A stretch of DNA of 64,000 nt from Arenibacterium halophilum (lineage in GTDB: Bacteria; Pseudomonadota; Alphaproteobacteria; Rhodobacterales; Rhodobacteraceae), in the NCBI RefSeq assembly GCF_005938225.1, contig NZ_VCPC01000001.1:930001-994000 (forward strand), given 5' to 3'. The translations under genes and the position numbers were made by a program. The notes under the pieces are model-generated. The model made no database searches, was not told the DNA's origin, and saw nothing but the letters and a program-made list of their open reading frames with translations. Each line of letters begins with the position of its first letter. Within the stretch, counting starts at the first letter, position 1. Positions 26,817-36,900 of the stretch are shown piece after piece.

Positions 26817-27851
26817 TCAGAGAAGCTGGAAGTGATCCGCATCGCGCAATTCGGCCACGGTCACATCCTCGACAAGAATCTCCAGCTTGCCAAAGCTGAC
26901 ACGTGTATCCGCGCCTTCGGCCTCAAAAGTCAGGCGCCCGATGCGGTTCGGCCCGCCAATGATCTGAAGATGATCGACACCAACCTCGAAGTCGGTCACA
27001 ATATCCTGCCCATGGCCCTTGCGGAACCGGAAGATATCGGCGCCTTCGCCGCCAGTAAGCCTGTCGCGGCCTTGCTGCCCTTCCAGGACATCAAGGCCGG
27101 CCCCGCCCATCAGCACATCGCGGCCCTGCCCCCCGGACAGGCTGTCATACCCCACGCCGCCCTTGATCCGATCATTCCCGCCCTGCCCATATAGCAAATC
27201 GATGCCGCCACCTCCCAGCAGCACATCGTTGCCAGAGCCGCCATACAGGACATCGCGTCCGCTGTTGCCCGACAGACGGTCGTTGCCCGTATCGCCCCAG
27301 ACACTATCGTTTTGCTTACCGCCCGAAATCACATCGTCTCCGGCACCGCCGTATATCTTGTCTTCGCCCGTCTCGCCGCTCAGAAAGTCATGTCCGGCAT
27401 CGCCATACACCGTGTCATTGTCCCGACCGGCATATATCCGATCATTGCCATTGCCACCGTGCATCACATCATCGCCCCATTGTGACACAAGCCAATCGTC
27501 GCCATCCCCACCCGAAAGCGTATCGTCATAGGTGCGCGTGATCATCAGATCATTGCCCGCGGTGCCGGTCAGCGTGCTGGGCAGGGTGATCTTGCCGTTG
27601 ATGACATTGTAAGTGATGTCGGTAAGTTGCAGGATTTCTACATTGGAAACGATGGCAGCCCCGCCGGGATGGGTAACACCAAAGCCCGCAACGCTCGCGC
27701 CCAGCTTCACCTCAGACAAAAGGCGGTTCACGATCAGCGTATCGGTGCCGCTCGAGGTGTAGATGTCGAAATAGCCGTCTTCCAGCGTCAGAACGTCGTT
27801 GCCCCAGCCCGTGTTGATTTCAATCCAGGTGCGCGCAGAGGAACCACTCAT
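26817..27851 (-). CDS. Small RTX (hemolysin-type calcium-binding repeat) protein
   Basis: A 344-residue protein. Residues about 1-100 are a non-repeat domain (WIEINTGWGNDVLTLEDGYF at its start). Residues 105-270 are RTX nonapeptide repeats of the GGxGxDxLx type (for example LSGGDGDDWL, MHGGNGNDRI, LYGGSGNDVL), expected to form a calcium-binding beta-roll. The C-terminus carries a serralysin-like segment (FRFRKGHGQDIVTDFEVGVD). No signal peptide is present, as expected for type I secretion, but no HlyB/HlyD genes are nearby. The ATG at 27851 is preceded by TAAGGA. It lies between the importer operon and a phosphodiesterase gene and looks like a single-gene unit. Confidence 0.85.
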   Translation of the reverse strand: MSGSSARTWIEINTGWGNDVLTLEDGYFDIYTSSGTDTLIVNRLLSEVKLGASVAGFGVTHPGGAAIVSNVEILQLTDITYNVINGKITLPSTLTGTAGNDLMITRTYDDTLSGGDGDDWLVSQWGDDVMHGGNGNDRIYAGRDNDTVYGDAGHDFLSGETGEDKIYGGAGDDVISGGKQNDSVWGDTGNDRLSGNSGRDVLYGGSGNDVLLGGGGIDLLYGQGGNDRIKGGVGYDSLSGGQGRDVLMGGAGLDVLEGQQGRDRLTGGEGADIFRFRKGHGQDIVTDFEVGVDHLQIIGGPNRIGRLTFEAEGADTRVSFGKLEILVEDVTVAELRDADHFQLL

Positions 27852-28035
27852 CAAATCAAATCCTTACGTCAGGTTCAGGATGGAAGCCACCTCATCAGAC
27901 TGCGAGGTAACGCAGGTATATGGCCTGCCAAGAGTGAAGAAAAGGGCCGGAAGCCGCCGGCTGCCGGGCGCATCGGGATCTTGCGCTCCCACGCCGAGGC
28001 GGGTTTGATGTACCGATAAAAACGGAGGCCGCGAG

Positions 28036-28872
28036 ATGGACCGCAAACTTCTCCTCATCATCCTCGACGGGGTGCCCTGGCGCAACTGGCGCCGCCTGTT
28101 CGGCAATCTCGAAGGCTGGGTTCACTCGGGAGAGGCGCGCGTCTGGAAACATCGCGCGGTGCTGCCGTCGATTTCGGCCTCCTGTTACGCGTCGATCCAT
28201 ACAGGCGTCAGCCCGCAGGAGCACGGATGCACCGGCAACGGCAACGTATTCCGTCTTTCGCAGCCCGATGTGTTCAGCCAGGTGCGCAAATCCGGCGGCG
28301 TGACCGGCGCCGTGGCGCATTCCTTCTGGTCGTCCTTCTTCAATCGCCATCCCTTCGATCTGGTGCGCGATATCGAATACGACGAACCCGACAGCGACAC
28401 GATCAACCACGGCCGGTTTCACACCATGACGGGCTATGGGTTGATCAATCAGATGACACCTTCGGACGTCGACCTGTTCGCCACGCTCACCAACCTCTGC
28501 GGCCGTTTCGATCTGACCTACGGGATGCTGCACACCTGTACGCTTGACAGCATGGGCCACCGCTTTTTTCACGACTGCCAGGAAATGGACCATGCCTGCG
28601 CGGTGATGGACGAAATGCTGGCCCCCTTCATCCCCAAATGGCGCGCCATGGGCTACGAGATCATCGTGACAGCCGACCACGGGCAGGACGAGCGCGGCCA
28701 CCACGGCGGGCGCAGCGATCTGCAACAAGAGGCCGCACTCTACTATTTCGGTGATGCCGAGGGCCCCGCCGAAGAAACGGTCATTGATCAGCTTCAGCTC
28801 GCGCCGACGATCCTCTCACGCCTTGGCGCCGCGGTGCCCGACAGCATGAAAGCCGGCTCTTTCCTGACCTGA
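28036..28872 (+). CDS. Alkaline-phosphatase-superfamily nucleotide pyrophosphatase/phosphodiesterase
   Basis: A 278-residue metalloenzyme of the type I phosphodiesterase/nucleotide pyrophosphatase family. Metal ligands are suggested by LIILDGVP (Asp11) at the N-terminus, the nucleophile region LPSISASCYASIHTGVSPQEHG (residues 43-64) and the TADHGQDERGHHGG motif, which supplies Asp/His ligands. It is shorter than many members (about 400 residues). No signal peptide is seen, so a cytoplasmic phosphodiester or pyrophosphate substrate is likely. GGAGG precedes the ATG. Its start region faces the small RTX gene (184-base gap). Confidence 0.85.
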   Translation: MDRKLLLIILDGVPWRNWRRLFGNLEGWVHSGEARVWKHRAVLPSISASCYASIHTGVSPQEHGCTGNGNVFRLSQPDVFSQVRKSGGVTGAVAHSFWSSFFNRHPFDLVRDIEYDEPDSDTINHGRFHTMTGYGLINQMTPSDVDLFATLTNLCGRFDLTYGMLHTCTLDSMGHRFFHDCQEMDHACAVMDEMLAPFIPKWRAMGYEIIVTADHGQDERGHHGGRSDLQQEAALYYFGDAEGPAEETVIDQLQLAPTILSRLGAAVPDSMKAGSFLT

Positions 28873-28954
28873 TTCAGTCCCGCGCCAAGCGCGGTGCCTC
28901 GGGCGGGAATATCTATGACCTCAAAGAAGCGCGAACGCCGTTTTTCTGTGGGGT

Positions 28955-29002
28955 CCAAATATCCCGGGGGAGTCCGCATAAGCGGACGGGGGCAGCGCCC
29001 CC
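28955..29002. repeat. ATATCCCGGGGG double-hairpin intergenic element, copy 1
   Basis: The element starts CCAAATATCCCGGGGGAG. It contains a first hairpin GTCCGC-ATAA-GCGGAC (28972-28987) and directly after it a second, GGGGGC-AGC-GCCCCC (28988-29002). It lies between convergent genes (phosphodiesterase and lipase-like hydrolase). A related copy sits at 58272-58317. Elements of this form are frequent in Rhodobacterales intergenic regions and probably serve as transcription terminators. Confidence 0.75.
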
Positions 29003-29024
29003 TGCGGCGCATCCGCCAGCGCCT

Positions 29025-29951
29025 TCAGTCATAGGGCCAAAGCCCCTGCCCCAAAGCCTCGATCGCCAGTATGATGCGCTCAAAGCTTTCTCTGGCCCGG
29101 TTCGACATGTGTCGCGCGCGCAGATAGCCATGCACAAGTCCCGGCTCATCCACCAGATGTACCGGAACCTCTGCCTGCCGCAGCCGATCGGCATAGGCTG
29201 GCCCATCGCTTTGCAGCGGGTCACACTCGGCCGTAAAGATGACCGTGCGCGGCAGCTTTCGAAAATCGCGATCGCCCAGCGGGGCATAGGTCGGATCAGT
29301 CCGCGGCGGCGCACCATCGGCGCGGATACCGTCGTAAAATTCCAGATCCGACCGGCTCAGCATCGGCGCTTCGGCGTGATCGTGATAGGACGTGGCGTTG
29401 CTGTCGCCGCCTAGCCCCGGATAAATCAGCACCTGCCCCGCAATCCTGCGCGTTTTCCCGCGTGAACTATGGGCAAGCGCCGCGGCAAGATTGCCACCGG
29501 CACTGTCTCCGGCCAGCACGACCGGACCCTCGAAACTTTCGATAACCCACTCCAGAGCCGTCCGCGCATCCTCAAAAGCGGCCGGGTGCTTGTGCTCGGG
29601 CGACAGCCGATACGCCACGGCCACCACGCGATAGCCTGTACCCGCACAGATTTCGGCGCAGACATCGTCGTGACTGTCCAGCCCGCCAACCAAAAAACCG
29701 CCCCCGTGCAAATAAAGCACCGTGCAAGACGGCTCTCCGGCCGTGTAGATCCGCAGCGGCACTTTCGAAACCGAACGATCCTCGACCGCGACCCCATCGG
29801 GCCGGCCAGCGTGAAAATCGGCACACATCGCGTCATAGACGCGGCGCTGGCCCGCGATATCGAGCCCGGCCGCGTCTTCGGGGTAGCTGGCGTTGGTACG
29901 CGCGATGAAGGCGTGGATTTCCTCGTCCAGCAGGCGCGCGTAGTCGGCCAT
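29025..29951 (-). CDS. Alpha/beta hydrolase, hormone-sensitive-lipase (HSL) family
   Basis: A 308-residue esterase. The HSL-family oxyanion motif HGGG is in LYLHGGGFLVGGLDSHDD and the nucleophile elbow GDSAGG in VVLAGDSAGGNLAAALAHSS. The catalytic Asp is expected near TAECDPLQSDGPAYADRL and the His in LVHGYL. It should hydrolyse short-chain acyl esters in the cytoplasm. The start ATG at 29951 lies two bases past the stop of the upstream acyl-CoA synthetase gene, so the two are one operon and may act in sequence: ester cleavage, then activation of the released acid. Confidence 0.9.
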   Translation of the reverse strand: MADYARLLDEEIHAFIARTNASYPEDAAGLDIAGQRRVYDAMCADFHAGRPDGVAVEDRSVSKVPLRIYTAGEPSCTVLYLHGGGFLVGGLDSHDDVCAEICAGTGYRVVAVAYRLSPEHKHPAAFEDARTALEWVIESFEGPVVLAGDSAGGNLAAALAHSSRGKTRRIAGQVLIYPGLGGDSNATSYHDHAEAPMLSRSDLEFYDGIRADGAPPRTDPTYAPLGDRDFRKLPRTVIFTAECDPLQSDGPAYADRLRQAEVPVHLVDEPGLVHGYLRARHMSNRARESFERIILAIEALGQGLWPYD

Positions 29952-29952
29952 C

Positions 29953-31833
29953 TCAGGCCGCCCATTCCCACGGCCTGGTGAAATCGCCCAGCACGCGCGA
30001 TACGGCTGCTTCGTCCGCACCGTTGCGATCCAGACGGGCCACCAGCCCGCGTTTCTTGTCGTCGACCACATCGCGCACGCGGGTTGCCACCCCGGCCTCT
30101 TCCAGCGCCTGGTTGTAGATGCGGGAGATCGCGCGCTTACGCAGATCGGGTTTGAACACCTTGCCCACCGCGGTTTTCGGCAGTTCGTCAAGAATGGTCA
30201 TGTGCTTGGGATGGGCCGCGCGTTCGTGGACGTGTTCGTTGCAATGCGCCATCAACTCGTCTTCGGTGACCGTTGCACCGCCCACCAATTCGACAAAGGC
30301 GCAGGGCAGCTCGCCCGCGCGGGCGTCGGGCTGGCCCACCGCACCGGCAAAGGCGACGGCGGGGTGTTTCAGCAGCGCCTCTTCGATCTCGGCCGGGTCG
30401 ATGTTGTGCCCGCCCCGGATAATCAGATCCTTGGCACGGCCTGTGATCCACAGGTAACCATCGGCGTCGACGCGGCCCAGATCACCCGTGCGCAGATGCG
30501 TCCCGAAATGGTAAAGATCCTTGTTCTTGGCCTCTTCCGTATAGGTGTGCCCGGCAAAAACGCCGGGGTTGGACACACAGATTTCGCCCACCTCATCGGT
30601 GCCGCAATCCACCGGCTTGCCATCGACCAGTTTGACGATGCGCAGATCAGTATAGGGAAAGGCCACGCCGACGCTGCCGACCTTCTTTTCACCATCGACC
30701 GGGTTGCAGGACACAAGGCAGGTCGCCTCGGTCAGGCCGTACCCCTCGACAATGTTCATCCCCGTTGCCTCGCCAAACCGGCGGAACAATTCCAGCGGCA
30801 TCGGGGCTGAGCCGGAAAAAGCGTTCTTCACGGACGACAGATCCGCATCCACCGGACGCTGCATCAGCGCCGACACCGCGGTGGGCACGGTGATGATAAA
30901 GGTCGTTTTCCAGCGTTCGCACAGCTTCCAGAAATTGTCGAACACCCCGTCGCCGCGATATCCTGCGGGCGTCGGAAACACCACATGCGCGCCCGATTTG
31001 ATCACGGCCATCAGGATCACGTGGCAGGCAAAGACGTGGAACAGAGGCAGCGGACACATCACGCTGTCTTCCTCGGTATACAGCAGCTCGTCCCCGATCC
31101 AGCCCTGATAGACGATGCCCGAATACTTGTGCTGCGCCACCTTGGGCATCCCCGTGGTGCCGCCGGTGTGGAAATAGGCCGCGATCCGGTCCTCGGTTGC
31201 ATCCGGGAAGCTCAGCGTGGTGGATTGCGAAGCAACTTCCTTGTTGAAATCCTTCACGGCCGCCTTGTGGCGCACCTCGACCTTGGGCCGCACCAGCGGC
31301 ACGATCCAGCTTTTGGGCGGAGTCAGGTAACGGTTCAGGTCGATCTCCAGAACCGTGTGCACATCGGGGGCCAGCGCCACCGCTTCGGCGGCCTTCTCGG
31401 CGATGTCGGTCTTGGGAAAGGCGCGAAGGGTCACGACAACCTTGGCCCCTGTCTCGCGCAGAATGGCGCCGATCTGCTCGGCATCCAGCAGCGGGTTGAT
31501 CGGGTTGACGATACCAGCCACCGTGCCCGCCACCGTGGCAATCACCGTCTCGGTGGTATTGGGCAGCACCAGTGCGACAACGTCCTTTTCACCAATTCCC
31601 AGCGTGCGGAACAGGTTCGCGGCTTGCGCGACCTTGCCTTGCAATTGCGCCCAGGTCAGCGTTTCAGATTTGTCCTTTGGTCCCGACAAAAGCTGATAGG
31701 ACACCGCCGGGCGCTGCGGAAATTTCTTCGCGGTATCGCTCAGCATCTCGAACACCGTCCTGGGCAAATCGCGGTTGGCCCACGGCATTTCGGCTTCGAT
31801 CGCAAGCGCATCCTGGCGCGACGCAAAAGTCAT
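29953..31833 (-). CDS. AMP-binding acyl-CoA synthetase
   Basis: A 626-residue ANL-superfamily ligase that activates a carboxylic acid to its CoA thioester through an acyl-adenylate. The P-loop-like motif is AAYFHTGGTTGMPKVAQHKY, followed by VEGYGLTEATCLVSCNPVDG and the hinge TGDLGRVDADGYLWITGRAK. The C-terminal lysine motif is in LPKTAVGKVFKPDLRKRA. Length fits fatty or medium-chain acyl-CoA synthetases; chain length cannot be told. It directly precedes the HSL-type hydrolase gene with a one-base gap. Confidence 0.92.
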   Translation of the reverse strand: MTFASRQDALAIEAEMPWANRDLPRTVFEMLSDTAKKFPQRPAVSYQLLSGPKDKSETLTWAQLQGKVAQAANLFRTLGIGEKDVVALVLPNTTETVIATVAGTVAGIVNPINPLLDAEQIGAILRETGAKVVVTLRAFPKTDIAEKAAEAVALAPDVHTVLEIDLNRYLTPPKSWIVPLVRPKVEVRHKAAVKDFNKEVASQSTTLSFPDATEDRIAAYFHTGGTTGMPKVAQHKYSGIVYQGWIGDELLYTEEDSVMCPLPLFHVFACHVILMAVIKSGAHVVFPTPAGYRGDGVFDNFWKLCERWKTTFIITVPTAVSALMQRPVDADLSSVKNAFSGSAPMPLELFRRFGEATGMNIVEGYGLTEATCLVSCNPVDGEKKVGSVGVAFPYTDLRIVKLVDGKPVDCGTDEVGEICVSNPGVFAGHTYTEEAKNKDLYHFGTHLRTGDLGRVDADGYLWITGRAKDLIIRGGHNIDPAEIEEALLKHPAVAFAGAVGQPDARAGELPCAFVELVGGATVTEDELMAHCNEHVHERAAHPKHMTILDELPKTAVGKVFKPDLRKRAISRIYNQALEEAGVATRVRDVVDDKKRGLVARLDRNGADEAAVSRVLGDFTRPWEWAA

Positions 31834-32001
31834 GTGACGGTCTCCTCCCCGGCAGGCCGATGTACCCCGGCCATTCTCTCACAGGCTCAACTTGTAAGGA
31901 AACCAAGGCTTAGGCAAGCCCGCAGGCGGGGGATCGCCCATGATGACGTTGCGCAATTCGGGTTCTCCGGGCGTGCCACACCGGACGCAACAGGCGCCCA
32001 C

Positions 32002-32046
32002 GCCGCCCGGACGGGCGGCCAAATGTCGTGTGGCCCGGAACGGGCC
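32002..32046 (-). terminator. Two consecutive GC-rich hairpins downstream of the ABC exporter gene
   Basis: Reading the minus strand after the exporter stop codon (32069), an inverted repeat GGCCCG-ttc-CGGGCC (32032-32046) is followed by GCCGCCCG-tc-CGGGCGGC (32002-32019). Tandem GC-rich stems are suited to halt transcription or protect the 3' end; there is no T-run. The 235-base gap from 31834 to 32068 holds no other feature I can support. Confidence 0.45.
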
Positions 32047-32068
32047 TCCGCTGGGCAACGTTTCGGGA

Positions 32069-33877
32069 TCAGGCGGCGGTGGCGCCGTCGGTGAACTGCA
32101 TTCGGGCCAGCCGCGCGTACAGCCCGCCCTCGGCCACCAGCGCATCGTGGCTGCCCACGGCCACGATACGGCCCGCTTCCATCACCACGATCCGGTCGGC
32201 CTTTTTCACCGTGGCCAGCCGATGCGCGACGATCAGCGTCGTGCGCCCCTGCGACAGCATTTCGACCGCGCGCTGCACCGCGCCTTCGCTTTCGGCATCC
32301 AACGCGCTGGTCGCCTCGTCCAGCAGCAGCACGGGCGCGTCGCGCAGGATCGCGCGGGCGATGGCGATGCGCTGCTTCTGCCCACCCGACAACATCACGC
32401 CGCGTTCACCCAGCCAGGCGTCATAGCCTTCGGGCAGCGCCGCGATAAAGTCATGCGCCGCCGCCGCCCGTGCCGCCGCTTCAACCTCGGCATCGCTGGC
32501 TTCGGGGCGTCCGAACCGGATGTTGTCGCGGGCCGAAGCGGCAAAGATCACCGGATCCTGCGGCACCAGCGCCAGATGGCGGCGGAAGGCGGCGCGATCC
32601 ATATCTTCCAGCGGCACACCATCGAACAGAATGCGCCCGCGCTGCGGCGCGTAGAACCGAAGGATCATCTGGATCACCGTGGTCTTGCCCGCGCCCGAAG
32701 GCCCGACAAAAGCCACCGTTTCGCCCGGCGCGATGTCCAGCGTCACCCCGTCCAGCGCCGGCATTCCCGGCCGCGCGGGATAGGTGAAATGCACATCGTC
32801 AAACCTGATCGCGCCGCGCACCGGCTGGGTCAGCGTTTTCGCCACGTCCGGGTCGTGCACCGTATCGGTTGCATTCAGCAACTCGACCAGGCGCTCGGTC
32901 GCGCCCGCCGCGCGCTGCAACTCGCCCCAGATTTCCGACAGCGCGGCGACAGACCCTGCCACCATGACCGAGTAGATCACGAACTGAATCAGCGTGCCCT
33001 CGCTCATCGCGCCGCCGCGCACGTCGTTCGCGCCGATCCACAAAACGCCCACCACGCCCGAGAACACGAGGAAGATGATGATCACCGTCATCAGCGCCCG
33101 CGTCGTGATCCGCCGCAACGACACCTGATAGGCGGTCTCTGTCATCTCGGCAAAGCCCGCGCGGCTCTGTGCCTCGTGGGTAAAGGCCTGCACCGTCTGC
33201 ACCGCGCCCAGCGTCTCGCCCGCGTTGCCCGACGAGGCCGCGATCCAGTCCTGGTTTTCGCGGCTGATCCGGCGCAGCCGCCGCCCCAGCGTCATGATCG
33301 GCACGATCACCGCTGGCACCAGCAGCAGCACCAGCCCGGTCAGCTTGACCGAAGTCAGCAGCATCAGCACCAGACCGCCCAGGAAAATCAGCATGTTGCG
33401 CAACGCGATCGAGGCGGACGAGCCCAGAACCGACTGGATCAGCGTGGTGTCGGTGGTGATCCGGCTCAGCACTTCGCCGGTCATGATGTTTTCGAAAAAC
33501 GCAGGGCTCATGCCCAGCACCCGGTCGAACACGGCCTTGCGGATGTCCGACACGACCCGCTCGCCCAGCCGCGTCACCAGCGCGTAGCGCAGGCCGGTGC
33601 CCAGCGCCAGCAGCGCGGCAATGCCCAGCGCGGCCAGGAAATACTGATCCAGCAGCGCATCCGCCCCGGTGCGGAAATTGTCGACCACTCGGCGCACCGC
33701 CAGCGGCAGCGTCAGCGACACGCCCGCCGTCAGCACCAGCGCACAGAGCGACGCCAGCAGCAGCCCGCGATAGGGCTTCAGGAACGGCCAGAGCGCATTC
33801 AGCCCGCGCATGTTGCGCGATGTCGCGCGCTCTTCGCTGGCCCCGGGGGCGGCAGAGGCGGGGGCGGTTCGGGCCAT
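32069..33877 (-). CDS. ABC exporter half-transporter, MsbA/multidrug type
   Basis: A 602-residue half-transporter with an N-terminal six-helix domain (about residues 30-320) and a C-terminal ATPase (about 350-590). The ATPase has Walker A GPSGAGKTT, signature LSGGQKQRIA and Walker B VLLLDEATSALD, all intact. It functions as a homodimer or with an unlinked partner, exporting lipid or amphiphilic compounds; substrate unknown. It lacks the C39-like peptidase or CLD domain of type I secretion ATPases, so it is unlikely to export the RTX protein encoded 104 bases upstream, despite the shared strand. Confidence 0.92.
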   Translation of the reverse strand: MARTAPASAAPGASEERATSRNMRGLNALWPFLKPYRGLLLASLCALVLTAGVSLTLPLAVRRVVDNFRTGADALLDQYFLAALGIAALLALGTGLRYALVTRLGERVVSDIRKAVFDRVLGMSPAFFENIMTGEVLSRITTDTTLIQSVLGSSASIALRNMLIFLGGLVLMLLTSVKLTGLVLLLVPAVIVPIMTLGRRLRRISRENQDWIAASSGNAGETLGAVQTVQAFTHEAQSRAGFAEMTETAYQVSLRRITTRALMTVIIIFLVFSGVVGVLWIGANDVRGGAMSEGTLIQFVIYSVMVAGSVAALSEIWGELQRAAGATERLVELLNATDTVHDPDVAKTLTQPVRGAIRFDDVHFTYPARPGMPALDGVTLDIAPGETVAFVGPSGAGKTTVIQMILRFYAPQRGRILFDGVPLEDMDRAAFRRHLALVPQDPVIFAASARDNIRFGRPEASDAEVEAAARAAAAHDFIAALPEGYDAWLGERGVMLSGGQKQRIAIARAILRDAPVLLLDEATSALDAESEGAVQRAVEMLSQGRTTLIVAHRLATVKKADRIVVMEAGRIVAVGSHDALVAEGGLYARLARMQFTDGATAA

Positions 33878-33981
33878 GGGCTGTCCTGTCTGGTTGGCAC
33901 TGGGGCGGCTGTTTCATGGCCGCCGCCGGGTCCGGGGTCAACCCATTGCGATGCCTCGCGATGTCGCAGCCCACTGCGCGG

Positions 33982-36900
33982 TCAGATCAAGGTGATCGCC
34001 GCCTCGATCGCGGCAAGGTCGGTAAACCCGTCCACAAGCAAGCGATTATCCTCGTCAAACACGAACAGCGTGTTCGAGCCGGTTACCGTGGCAAAGCTCA
34101 TCACCTCGCCCACCGTCTGTGCGCCATCCCCCCAAACCGATGTCGACAGATGTAGCAGATCGCCATCAAAATCGAGGATCGTGTCGCGCCCGCCAGAGTA
34201 TACAAACGTATCTGTCCCTTGCGCCCCGTATAATTGGTCGTTTCCGGCCCCGCCGGTCAGCAGGTCATCGCCCAGATCGCCATACAGGTAGTCGTTGCCT
34301 TCCCCGCCCTCGATCACGTCATCCCCCCGGCCCCCGTACAGCCAGTCGTTTCCATTCTCGCCATAGAGCCAGTTGGCCGTGTAATCATAGCTGTTGGCGC
34401 CTTCGGCATAGATCGTATCGTTGCCACCGCCGCCATAGATGCGATCCACGGCCGACCCGCCATAGCGAATGCCAAGTATGCTATCGGCACGTTCGGTGCC
34501 CCGGGTCACGAAGGCGGTCGCTGTCAGATCCAGCGTCGAACCGTCTGCAAACTCCAGCGTCTCCACCGCCCCGCGATAGTCGAACTGGCTGCGCACCTCG
34601 ATCTGGCCGCCCGCGCCGCCGTCAACCGTGATGCGCAATGTCGAATTGCCAATCCGAACCATCTGAAGGTCATCGACGCTGATGCCGTCGCCAAACAGGA
34701 TCCGATCGTTGCCCATTTCTTCATGGATTTGGTCGACGCCATCACCATAATCGAACCGATACGTGTCATCCCCCTGGCCGCCGTAAATCTTGTCGCGCCC
34801 TCGGCCACCGGTCAGAAGGTCGTCGCCCTGGTACCCCTGGATAACATCGCGACCGGTTCCACCCTCCAGAACATCATCGCCCCGCCCGCCGTAAAGCCTG
34901 TCGTTCCCGGCCTCGCCGTACAGCCAGTTGGCGTTGAACTCATAGCTGTTCACACCCTGCGCATAAATCGTATCGTTGCCGCCGCGACCGTAAATCCTGT
35001 CAACCGGAGAGCCGCCAAACCGGATGCCGTAGATGGTATCAGCGCCACCAGTGCCCAATGTCGTGAATTCGGTCGTCGAATAATCCAGCGTGACGCCACC
35101 ACGCACCCGAATGGTCTCGATCCCCCCGAGAGGGTCGAACTGGTTGTCAATCAGCACGGTGCCTTTCCGGCCACCGTCCAACTGCAACTCCAGCTGGGAA
35201 TTGCCCCGTCGGATCGCCGATATATCGGATTCCGTGATGCCTTTTCCGAAGGCAAGAACATCTTCGCCGCGGATATCCTCGATGTGGTCGATACCGTCGC
35301 CACGTGCAAAGCGATACGTATCATCCCCGCCGGCATCATACAGGATATCGTCTCCGCGCCCTCCGGTGATGATATCGTTGCCAAGGTTGCCCGCGATGTA
35401 ATCATCACCACCCCCACCAAGCAAACGGTCCGCTCCCCTGTCACCATACAGGCTATCGTCCCCCAACTGTCCCAGCAGCTTGTTCCGTTCGAACCCGTAC
35501 TGGTTCGGCGCGGCGGCATACATGATGTCGTTCCCCGCGCCGCCAAGGATGGTGTCGTTCTTCAGCCCACCCCATCCGACCCCGTAAAGGCGATCGTCAT
35601 CCTGCGATCCGACCAGCGTGTATGCCGTCTGGTCCAGTTCGATGCGGGCCCCGCTGTTCAACTGAATGGTTTCAATATGGCCTCCGCTGGTAAACTGATC
35701 TTCGATATAGATCGCACCCGGGGCCTCGCCGGCGATCAGGATCCGCAGATCACCGTTTGACACACGCTCTATGGTCAGATCGCCACGTTTGATCCCCTTG
35801 CCCAGAAGGATGGTATCGTGCTCGTGCCCCTCTTCGGCATAGGTGTCCACGCCATGGCCGCGCGCATAACGATAGATATCGGCACCGAAACTGCCCCGGA
35901 TCAGGTCGGCGCCAATCCCTCCGATCAAGGTGTCATCGCCCCCGCCGCCGTTGATCGTGTCAGCCCCCACCCGACCATTCAGCGTGTCATCGCCATAGTC
36001 GCCATAGATGAAATCGTCGCCAACCCGACCCGCGAGCGTGTCATCGCCATTGGTCCCGCGAAACGTGCCGCCCGCGAAGGATTCGAAGTCCAGTGATGCC
36101 AGGACGGCCGCCAGGTCCAGACCATTCACAGACCCCTTGATCGCCTCGTTCAAATCGATCTTGGATGCTTCTTTCAGGGCCGATACCCCGACGGTGAATT
36201 CGATCATGCGCACCGCCGACTGCCACACGACAAGCGCATCCTCGCCGGTTCTGGCAATATTCGCGAGTTCGGCAAGATAGGTGGCATTCAGGGTGGTGCC
36301 ACCGCTGAAACTGTCCAGAAGGTTATCATAGCTGATTTCGTCATCGAACAACAGATGCCCCGAGGTCTGGGCCAGCAGCCGCGCATAGGCATTATCATAC
36401 GCGATATCAAAGCCTTCCATTAGATCGCGCGACGCGAAAATGAACGGGTCAGGCGAATAGCCGCGTTGGCGGAACGGCTCGTCCGTGAACGCCTCGAGGA
36501 AGTGCAACATGCGCGCGTCTATATAAGCCCCGCGCGAATCCGGGTCGACTTGGTCGACCCCGGCCCAGGTGAACAGGATATCACGCACCAGCGCGGCGGT
36601 GTCATCGGGGTTGCGGAACATTTGCGCAAAGCTCAGCCCGTCCAGCTGCGCGACAAGCGGGCGCAGCGCATCGGACCTCTCATGCCCCTCCATCATCGCA
36701 AGGCGCAGATGCGGGATATTGCCATAGCCCCGCAGGTCAGGCAGCAGCACGACAGAAAGGTCGATGTCGAAATCGGGGCGGTACAGGCTGTTGGTGTTGT
36801 CGTAGTTGAACCAGATATCTTCAATCGCCCGCGTCAAAACCCCGCCCGAGCCATCGGTCATGGTAAAGGTCGAGACGTGGCTTACGTCATGCCCCGCGTT

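Noticed and set aside
31879-32068. Short minus-strand frame with a CCVRCG motif after the exporter gene
   Set aside because: It has no proper start or Shine-Dalgarno, begins inside the exporter gene, and overlaps two hairpins. A real small zinc-binding protein is possible but unsupported.
32069-33877. The ABC exporter as the type I secretion ATPase for the adjacent RTX protein
   Set aside because: It has the MsbA/multidrug layout with no C39-like N-terminal domain, and no membrane-fusion protein gene follows. Proximity alone is not enough.
31940-34291. A plus-strand open frame of about 780 codons over the ABC exporter gene
   Set aside because: Composition is Arg/His/Gln-rich with no recognisable motif, while the minus strand encodes a complete ABC exporter with intact ATPase motifs.
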